Of a stretch of 9,217 bases of DNA, positions 4,181 to 9,217 are shown piece after piece. How positions within the stretch are numbered: position 1 is the first letter of the stretch; every line of letters begins with the position of its first letter. Under the pieces are notes generated by a model that was not told where the DNA came from, searched no databases, and worked only from the letters and a program-made list of their open reading frames with translations. Position numbers and translations under genes: made by a program. This DNA is from DATGEP01 sp035310125 (GTDB taxonomy: Bacteria > Chloroflexota > Ktedonobacteria > Ktedonobacterales > JADMIN01), in the NCBI GenBank assembly GCA_035310125.1, contig DATGEP010000289.1:1-9217 (forward strand), given 5' to 3'.

Positions 4181-6499
4181 ATGCCCATTCGCATCATCAC
4201 GACGCACCTCGAATTCGAGGGCGAGGTCTCTGAGCAGCGCGTCGTCATGGAAGGCGACGAGCCGCCCGTCTGGGGACCAGAGGCCGCGCTGAGCGTCGTC
4301 GGCAAGCCCACCCCGCGTGTGGATGGCCCCGAGCGTGCCAGCGGCGCCGCTCAATATGCCTACGATATGGCGCTTCCCGGCATGCTCGCCGCCATTGGTC
4401 TCCGCTCCCCACATGCCCACGCGCGCGTCGTCGCGGTGGATGTCGCGCGTGCCGAGGCGCTCCCCGGCGTCCGTGCCATCTTCCATCGCTTCAATACGGG
4501 CGCCCTCCTCCACCCGTCCACCAGCGCCCCCTTCTTCGCCGAAGAGATTATTGAGCAAGGCGGCCTCGTCGCGCTCATCGTCGCGGACAGCCGCGAGCGC
4601 GCCGAAGATGCCCGCGCTTCCATCGCCGTCCAGTACGACCTGCTGCCCGCCATCGCCGATCCAGAAGCGGCGCTCGCTCCCGGCGCGGCGCGTGTCAATA
4701 CCGCTCGCCAGGACAACATCATCTCCGACGACTACCCACGGACCTACCAGCGCGGCGATGTCGAGCGCGGCCTGGCCGGCGCCGATGCCACCGTCGAAGT
4801 CCGCTTCGAGACGCCCACTGCCCTGCACAACAGCCTGGAGACCCACGGTGGCGTCGCACAATGGGACGGCCGCACCCTGACCATCTGGAGCTCCACGCAG
4901 GATCTCTTCGGCGTCCGCCGCTCCGTCGCCAGCCTGCTCGGACTTCAGCAGAATCAAGTGCGCGCCATCAAGCAATATATGGGCGGCGGCTTCGGCAGCA
5001 AATTCGGCGCCCATGTCAGCGGGCTGCTTGCCGCGTACGCCGCGAAAACGCTCGGCCAGCCCGTCAAATACATGCTCAGCCGCGAGTCCGAGAACCTGGT
5101 CGCTGGCAATCGCCCCCCCAGCATCCAGACGTACCGCCTCGGCGCCAGGCGCGACGGCACACTCACTGCCATTGACCTGCGCACTGTCGAGAACGTCGGC
5201 GCCGCCGGCACCTGGGTGTGTCCGGTCGCCCTTCCTGCCAAGGAGCTGTATCAATGTGACAACGTCCGCACGGTAGACGTGCCGGTTCGTACGAATGTGG
5301 GCACCTTCTCCGCCTTTCGTGCTCCCGGCGTCGTTGAAGGTATCGCCGGTCTTGAGGTTGCCATTGATCGCCTCGCTGCCGCCGTCGGTATGGACGCGCT
5401 CGCGTTCCGCCGCAAGAACCACGCGCGGACCTACCAGCTTCTCGATCAGCCCTACGCCCGTAAGCTGCTACTGGAAGCCTATGACATCGGCGCCGAGCGC
5501 ATCGGCTGGTCCACACGCGATGCTGACGAGCGTCGCTATCCACAGGGGCGCGACGGCTCCCTGCGGCGCGGCGTCGGCATGGCCAGCCAGCTCTGGGGCG
5601 GCGATGGTGGCCCACCCGCGCAGGCCATCGCCAAGCTGCTGCCCGATGGCAGCGCCGTGATCCTCACCGGCACACAGGATATCGGCACCGGCACCCGTAC
5701 CGTGCTCGCGCAGATCGCCGCCGAAGAGCTGGGGCTGCCACTGGAGCGCGTCCGTGTCGAGCTGGGCGACACCGAATTCGGCGTCTACTCGCCCCCCAGC
5801 GGAGGCAGCATGACGCTTGCCTCAGTCGGTCCTGCCGTGCGTATGGCCGCCGTCGAAGCCCGCAAAGAAACCCTCGAAATCCTCGGCCATCTCGCTGAGG
5901 CCCCCGCCGATGCGCTCCAGATCCGCGACGGCAACGTCTTCTCGCGCGAGACCGGCAAAGACCTCGGCTCCCTCGGCTCCTTCCTCGAACAGTTGGACGG
6001 CCACGAGATCACGGCGAAAGGCATGCGCGGCCCCAATGCCGAAGGCATGACCGTCCGCACCTTCGGCGCCCAGTTCGCGGAGGTCGAGGTTGACATCGGC
6101 ACCGGCGTCGTCTCGGTCAGGCGTATCGTCGCCGTCCATGACTGCGGACGCATCGTCAACCCGCTGACATTCAGCAGCCAGATCGAGGGCGGCATCATCC
6201 AGGGCCTTGGTCTTGCTCTCATGGAACAGCGCATCGTGGACGAGCGCTACGCCACGATCATGAACGCCAACCTGGAGAACTACAAGATTCCCACCATCCG
6301 CGATGTCCCGGAGATAGATATCGTCATGCTCGATCAGCCTAACATCCACGCCAACACGCTGGGCTCTCTGGGTGCGGGCGAGCCTCCGATCATCCCAACT
6401 CCCGGCGCCATCGCCAACGCCGTCGCCCATGCGCTCGGTCGCCCCGTCAACGCCCTGCCGCTGACGCCCGACCGCGTGCTCGATATGCTCGATGAGTGA
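4181..6499 (+). CDS. Molybdenum hydroxylase large (Mo-cofactor) subunit, aldehyde oxidoreductase/xanthine dehydrogenase family
   Basis: 772 aa, normal for a stand-alone Mo subunit. It carries the molybdenum cofactor and hydroxylates an aldehyde or N-heterocycle with water as the oxygen source. ATG 4181 is chosen because GAGG lies 9 nt upstream; ATGs at 4154 and 4166 lack a ribosome site, and the frame is open back to 3461 only because it shadows the small subunit gene. Residues about 38-155 form the a/b-hammerhead domain; the Mo-binding domains follow. Motifs seen: STQD with Q240 (the cofactor-contacting Gln of xanthine dehydrogenase), GGGFGSKFG (268-276), FRAPG (379-383), GTQDIGTGT (497-505) and GAGEPP with catalytic E734. 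Around FRAPG the Phe that stacks the purine in xanthine dehydrogenase (FRGFG) is Pro, and the purine-contacting Glu seems to be S303. Xanthine is therefore unlikely as substrate, and it is not a CO dehydrogenase because the AYxCSFR loop is absent. No signal peptide. Confidence 0.93.
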   Translation: MPIRIITTHLEFEGEVSEQRVVMEGDEPPVWGPEAALSVVGKPTPRVDGPERASGAAQYAYDMALPGMLAAIGLRSPHAHARVVAVDVARAEALPGVRAIFHRFNTGALLHPSTSAPFFAEEIIEQGGLVALIVADSRERAEDARASIAVQYDLLPAIADPEAALAPGAARVNTARQDNIISDDYPRTYQRGDVERGLAGADATVEVRFETPTALHNSLETHGGVAQWDGRTLTIWSSTQDLFGVRRSVASLLGLQQNQVRAIKQYMGGGFGSKFGAHVSGLLAAYAAKTLGQPVKYMLSRESENLVAGNRPPSIQTYRLGARRDGTLTAIDLRTVENVGAAGTWVCPVALPAKELYQCDNVRTVDVPVRTNVGTFSAFRAPGVVEGIAGLEVAIDRLAAAVGMDALAFRRKNHARTYQLLDQPYARKLLLEAYDIGAERIGWSTRDADERRYPQGRDGSLRRGVGMASQLWGGDGGPPAQAIAKLLPDGSAVILTGTQDIGTGTRTVLAQIAAEELGLPLERVRVELGDTEFGVYSPPSGGSMTLASVGPAVRMAAVEARKETLEILGHLAEAPADALQIRDGNVFSRETGKDLGSLGSFLEQLDGHEITAKGMRGPNAEGMTVRTFGAQFAEVEVDIGTGVVSVRRIVAVHDCGRIVNPLTFSSQIEGGIIQGLGLALMEQRIVDERYATIMNANLENYKIPTIRDVPEIDIVMLDQPNIHANTLGSLGAGEPPIIPTPGAIANAVAHALGRPVNALPLTPDRVLDMLDE

Positions 6500-6500
6500 T

Positions 6501-6554
6501 GCCGGCCCGGAAAAACCCGCGGTGGCGCGGACATTCCTGTCCGCACGGGCCGGC
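6501..6554 (+). repeat. Nested GC-rich inverted repeat, copy 2 of the intergenic element
   Basis: It begins 2 nt after the large-subunit stop. The outer arms GCCGGCCCG (6501-6509) and CGGGCCGGC (6546-6554) are a perfect 9-bp inverted repeat. Inside, GCGGACA (6527-6533) pairs with TGTCCGC (6538-6544) around a TTCC loop. It shares CGGTGGCGCGG (6520-6530) with copy 1 at 4066-4076, in the same orientation. With no T-tract it is not a classic terminator; it could stabilise the upstream mRNA, attenuate the FAD-subunit gene, or be a REP-like mobile repeat. Confidence 0.65.
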
Positions 6555-6645
6555 GGGAATACTTGCTCCACCAGAGTGCCCGGATCAGTTGTCTACGCAG
6601 ACATGTGTGCGAGCGTCCTCCGGATGCCCGCACTAGGAAATAACC

Positions 6646-7629
6646 ATGAACGCATTTGACCATACAACCGCCACCAGCGCGAGCGAGGCCGTCGCGTCGC
6701 TGGCGCGAGCGCCGGAAACCGTCATCATCGCTGGCGGCACCGACCTCCTGCCGCTGATGAAAGCGGGCCTTGCCACTCCCCCGCGTCTCCTCGATCTCAA
6801 GCCCGCGCGTGCGCTGCGCTATCTCCGCTTCGACGCCAGCGGCGCGCTCCACATCGGCGCGCTCGCGACGCTTGCTGACATCGAGCGCGACGCCGAGGTC
6901 GCGGCGCGCCTGCCGCTCCTGCCGCGGGCCGTCCGCGACGCCGCGACTCCCCAGTTGCGCGCGATGGCGACCGTCGGCGGCAATCTGCTCCAGCGCACGC
7001 GCTGTTGGTACTTCCGCGGCGCCTTCGACTGCTGGCTCAAAGGTGGCACGGAGTGCTACGCCCGCGACGGCGAAAATAAGTACGCCGCCATCTTCGATCA
7101 GAGTCCTTGCGTCGCCACCCATCCCTCAGATTTGGCCCCGGCCCTCGTCGCGCTGGACGCCGAGATTGTCATCGAAGGCCCCCGTGGAGCACGTGCCATA
7201 CCCGTCACCGACCTGCTCGCCGCGCCCACATTCAACCATCGCATAGAGCATCGTCTCGCGCCCAACGAGGTCATCACCGCGGTGCGCGTCCCCGCTCAGC
7301 CAGCGGGCGCTCAGGGCGTCTACCTGAAGGCAATGGACCGGCACGCCTGGGCCTTCGCCCTCACCAGCGCGGCTGCGCAGATCGCCCTGCGTGATGGCGT
7401 CGTGGAGCATGTGCGCCTGGTCCTGGGCGGCGTCGCCAATATCCCCTGGCGTGCCCGCGCCGCCGAAGACCTGCTGATCGGCCAGCGCCTCACTCCCGAC
7501 CTTGCCGCCAACGCCGCTGAAGCCGCCGTCACCAGCGCAACTCCGCTGGCGCACAATCGTTATAAGATTCCACAGGTGCGTGAGCTTGCCCGCCGCGCCA
7601 TCCTCGATGCCGCCAGCCTCCAGCCGTGA
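6646..7629 (+). CDS. Molybdenum hydroxylase FAD subunit with a four-cysteine [4Fe-4S]-type insert (PaoB/YagS-like)
   Basis: 327 aa; passes electrons from the iron-sulphur subunit to FAD and on to an acceptor. ATG 6646 has AGGA seven nt upstream. The FAD-binding domain shows AGGTDLLP (29-36) and ATVGGNLLQ (108-116). The C-terminal CO-dehydrogenase-flavoprotein domain covers about 220-325. Between them, residues 120-155 contain four cysteines (C120 in RCWYFR, C129 in FDCW, C137 in TECYARDGEN, C155 in SPCVATHPSD). This insert is known from E. coli PaoB and from 4-hydroxybenzoyl-CoA reductase beta, where it binds a [4Fe-4S] cluster; xanthine dehydrogenases and CoxM lack it. With the two clusters of the small subunit, the enzyme would have three Fe-S centres. 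The gene is last in the operon, 146 nt after the large subunit. E. coli paoABC is S-M-L and coxMSL is M-S-L, so S-L-M here is a different order. No maturation gene (XdhC or MocA type) is in the window. Confidence 0.93.
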   Translation: MNAFDHTTATSASEAVASLARAPETVIIAGGTDLLPLMKAGLATPPRLLDLKPARALRYLRFDASGALHIGALATLADIERDAEVAARLPLLPRAVRDAATPQLRAMATVGGNLLQRTRCWYFRGAFDCWLKGGTECYARDGENKYAAIFDQSPCVATHPSDLAPALVALDAEIVIEGPRGARAIPVTDLLAAPTFNHRIEHRLAPNEVITAVRVPAQPAGAQGVYLKAMDRHAWAFALTSAAAQIALRDGVVEHVRLVLGGVANIPWRARAAEDLLIGQRLTPDLAANAAEAAVTSATPLAHNRYKIPQVRELARRAILDAASLQP

Positions 7630-7846
7630 TAGCGGTATCGCTGGTGTCTCGCCCGCACACCGTTCAACCTTCCGTCCGTGTCCGCGATTTTCTGGCGCCG
7701 TGGTCACTGTACGAGATTTCGTAGGGGCGTCCGGCAGGTTCGAGCCAGAGCCGGTCTCCGGGGACACCCGGCGCAGCCGGTGGCCGAAGGCTGGACGGGA
7801 TGCCCGCTCGCGAGCGCCCGCATCTGCGTTGAAGGAGTGATACCCT
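7630..7846. other. GC-rich intergenic region upstream of the IPP isomerase gene
   Basis: No gene is visible. It contains GTAGGGGCG (7721-7729), also found right after the isomerase gene (8965-8973). An imperfect hairpin spans 7750-7772 (GCCGG/CCGGC ends), CAGCC...GGCTG arms lie at 7774-7793, and there is a perfect 12-bp palindrome CGCTCGCGAGCG at 7805-7816. I see no convincing -35/-10 pair, so the isomerase may be read from the Mo-hydroxylase operon or from an unrecognised promoter. Confidence 0.4.
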
Positions 7847-8968
7847 ATGTCCGAAGAAGTCAAGCAGCGCAAAGCCGAGCATGTTAGTGTATCGCTCCAG
7901 CATGACGTCGCCGTCCCACAGGCCGCGTCGTGGGCGAATATCCGCCTTGTCCATCAGGCGCTGCCCGAGGTGGACCTCGACGACATTGATACCTCGATTG
8001 AGTTTCTGGGCCGCCAGCTACGCCACCCCATCTTCATCTCGTCGCTCACCGGCGGTCATCCCGACGTCGCCATTATCAACACACGGCTCGCCGCCATCGC
8101 GGAAGAATACGGCCTCGCGATGGGTGTCGGCAGCCAGCGCGCCGCCATCGTCAACGAGCAGCTCAGCGACACCTACAGCGTCGTCCGCGAGAAGGCGCCG
8201 CATGCCTTCCTCATCGCCAATATCGGCGCGCCGCAGCTCATCGAGCAGCCCGGCAAACCCGCCTTCACACCCGAGGAGATCATGCGCGCCATCCAGATGA
8301 TCCGCGCCGACGCTCTCGCCGTCCATCTCAACTTCCTCCAGGAAGCCGCTCAGCCCGAAGGCGACCGTCGCGCGCGCGGCTGCCTCGCCGCATTCAAGCA
8401 GGTCGCCGAGACGGTAGGCGTCCCCGTCATTGCCAAAGAAACTGGCGCGGGCATCGGCTACGAACAGGCGCATGCCTTCAAGAAGTCCGGCGCCGCCGCC
8501 ATTGATGTCGGCGGCGCTGGTGGCAGCAGCATGGCCGCGATGGAGAGTATACGTGCCAATTCGCGTGGCGACGACCGCACCACGGGCATCGGCAACCTGT
8601 TCCGCGACTGGGGCATTCCCACGCCCATCGCCGTCGTCGAGTCCCACGGCGGCGCACCCGGCTTACCCATCATCGCTACCGGCGGTGTCCGCTCTGGATT
8701 GGATGCCGCCCGCGCCATTGCCCTCGGCGCCACGCTCGTCGGCATGGGCTTCCCATTCCTCAAAGCCGCCAGTGAAAGCGAAGCCGCCGTTCACAGCTTC
8801 CTCGATCAGTTTCTGGCGGAGCTGCGCGTCGCCATGCAGCTTACCGGCGCGGCCAGCATCAAAGACCTGCATCACGTGCCCGTCGTCGTCGGCGGCGCCA
8901 CCCGTGAATGGCTCCGTCTACGTGGCTTCGGGCGCGACCTGCGCGCGATGGCGCGCCGCGGTATGTAG
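7847..8968 (+). CDS. fni: Isopentenyl-diphosphate delta-isomerase, type 2 (FMN-dependent)
   Basis: 373 aa TIM-barrel flavoenzyme that interconverts isopentenyl and dimethylallyl diphosphate for isoprenoid synthesis in the cytosol, needing reduced FMN and Mg2+. ATG 7847 follows AAGGAG with 9-nt spacing. Diagnostic segments are all in order: R8-K9 and EH near the N-terminus (RKAEH), SSLTGG (65-70), GVGSQRAA (93-100), NIGAPQ (125-130), HLNFLQEAAQP (160-170) with N162, Q165 and E166 expected to handle substrate and Mg2+, VIAKETGAGIG (194-204), DVGGAGGSS (220-228), ATGGVRSGLD (277-286) for the FMN phosphate, and GMGFPFLKA (299-307). Length is within the 330-370 range of the family or slightly longer. 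The type 1 and type 2 enzymes are unrelated, so the call is firm. Nothing else for isoprenoid synthesis is in the window, so whether it serves a mevalonate or MEP pathway cannot be said. Confidence 0.96.
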   Translation: MSEEVKQRKAEHVSVSLQHDVAVPQAASWANIRLVHQALPEVDLDDIDTSIEFLGRQLRHPIFISSLTGGHPDVAIINTRLAAIAEEYGLAMGVGSQRAAIVNEQLSDTYSVVREKAPHAFLIANIGAPQLIEQPGKPAFTPEEIMRAIQMIRADALAVHLNFLQEAAQPEGDRRARGCLAAFKQVAETVGVPVIAKETGAGIGYEQAHAFKKSGAAAIDVGGAGGSSMAAMESIRANSRGDDRTTGIGNLFRDWGIPTPIAVVESHGGAPGLPIIATGGVRSGLDAARAIALGATLVGMGFPFLKAASESEAAVHSFLDQFLAELRVAMQLTGAASIKDLHHVPVVVGGATREWLRLRGFGRDLRAMARRGM

Positions 8969-9019
8969 GGGCGCCACCTGCCGCGCCCGCATAAGTTGGG
9001 CGCGCCGCCTGCCGCGCCC
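8968..9019 (+). repeat. Tandem 31-nt-period GC-rich hairpins after fni
   Basis: Two 21-nt units, 8968-8988 and 8999-9019, match at 19 of 21 positions and share CCTGCCGCGCCC exactly. The second forms GGGCGCG (8998-9004) with CGCGCCC (9013-9019) around an 8-nt loop; the first pairs less well (GGGCG/CGCCC). The first unit begins on the last base of the fni stop codon. With no T-run they are not classic terminators, but they may protect the mRNA 3' end. Confidence 0.55.
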
Positions 9020-9087
9020 ATCCCCACCCGCCGGCCTCTCGCGCTCCTCCTGATCTATCATGTTCGGATATACCGCCACCAGCCGCG

Positions 9088-9096
9088 TGTTATAAT
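9088..9096 (+). promoter_or_regulatory. Extended -10 promoter for the acyl-CoA dehydrogenase gene
   Basis: TGTTATAAT combines a perfect TATAAT (9091-9096) with TG one base upstream. The -35 position (ATATAC, 9068-9073) is poor, as is common for extended -10 promoters. Transcription should start near 9102, leaving an 86-nt leader that opens with a hairpin. Confidence 0.6.
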
Positions 9097-9109
9097 CGTG
9101 AGCGCAGCG

Positions 9110-9133
9110 CGCGCGGGCGATGCGGCCCGCGCG
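9110..9133 (+). repeat. 9-bp hairpin in the 5' leader of the acyl-CoA dehydrogenase gene
   Basis: CGCGCGGGC (9110-9118) and GCCCGCGCG (9125-9133) pair perfectly around a 6-nt loop. The stem starts about eight nt after the predicted transcription start and ends 54 nt before the ATG. It may stabilise the 5' end or be a regulator site. It has no T-tract. Confidence 0.5.
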
Positions 9134-9187
9134 AGCCACACGCGAGACGGTCGCCCCCGTCCGCCTCACGAACCCCGGAGGACCTAC

Positions 9188-9217
9188 ATGGACTTCACGC
9201 TCAACGCCGAGCAACAA
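9188..9217 (+). CDS. Start of a probable acyl-CoA dehydrogenase (partial, cut by window end)
   Basis: Only ten codons are present, reading MDFTLNAEQQ. This is the typical opening of acyl-CoA dehydrogenases, FAD enzymes that put the alpha-beta double bond into acyl-CoA thioesters in fatty-acid or branched-chain degradation. A strong ribosome site, GGAGG at 9176-9180 with about 7-nt spacing, supports the ATG. An extended -10 promoter about 90 nt upstream makes it the first gene of its own transcript. The rest of the gene lies outside the window, so the subfamily is unknown. Confidence 0.55.
   Translation, partial: MDFTLNAEQQ

Noticed and set aside
4157..5422. Long minus-strand open frame of 421 codons opposite the Mo large subunit
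   Set aside because: It lies wholly antisense to a gene with all family motifs. Its length follows from GC-rich codons, and its residue make-up (Gly/Ala/Asp-rich, no motif) is typical of a shadow.
8918..9217. Minus-strand open frame at the right end
   Set aside because: Antisense to fni, the tandem hairpins and the well-supported start of the acyl-CoA dehydrogenase; no recognisable domain.

Overview
The window looks like bacterial chromosome of high GC content. Several traits would suit a Chloroflexota-type genome: high GC, a type 2 IPP isomerase, short GC-rich intergenic hairpins such as GTAGGGGCG, and extended -10 promoters. Nothing here fixes the taxonomy, so this is a weak inference. No phage module, CRISPR array or rRNA is visible.

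Left block, minus strand (about 14-2327). In transcription order it holds a tRNA-Phe(GAA) with a good sigma70-type promoter and a hairpin in its 5' leader. Next comes a small zinc-ribbon gene (CxxC...CxxC) split by one in-frame TAA. A D-alanyl-D-alanine carboxypeptidase (peptidase S11) follows, whose best promoter lies inside the 3' end of the broken gene. Last is a His/Asp-rich probable metal-dependent hydrolase with a GTG start, 21 nt downstream and probably co-transcribed.

Right block, plus strand (2604-9217). It begins with an SGNH/GDSL-hydrolase lipoprotein whose stop codon overlaps a stretch resembling an IS200/IS605-type end. A three-gene molybdenum hydroxylase follows in the order [2Fe-2S] subunit, Mo-cofactor subunit, FAD subunit. 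The FAD subunit has a four-cysteine insert like that of the PaoB/YagS and 4-hydroxybenzoyl-CoA reductase beta families, which bind an additional [4Fe-4S] cluster. No subunit shows an export signal, so the enzyme is probably cytosolic. Substrate-pocket differences from xanthine dehydrogenase favour an aldehyde or other non-purine substrate. Related GC hairpins sit in both gaps between the three genes.

Then come a type 2 isopentenyl-diphosphate delta-isomerase (fni/idi2), tandem GC hairpins directly after its stop, and an extended -10 promoter with a 5'-UTR hairpin. The window ends in the first ten codons of a probable acyl-CoA dehydrogenase.

Most genes are ordinary family members. The parts most worth a second look are the interrupted zinc-ribbon gene, the cofactor set and gene order of the Mo hydroxylase, and the paired intergenic hairpin elements. 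I do not see a clearly new defence or mobile system.
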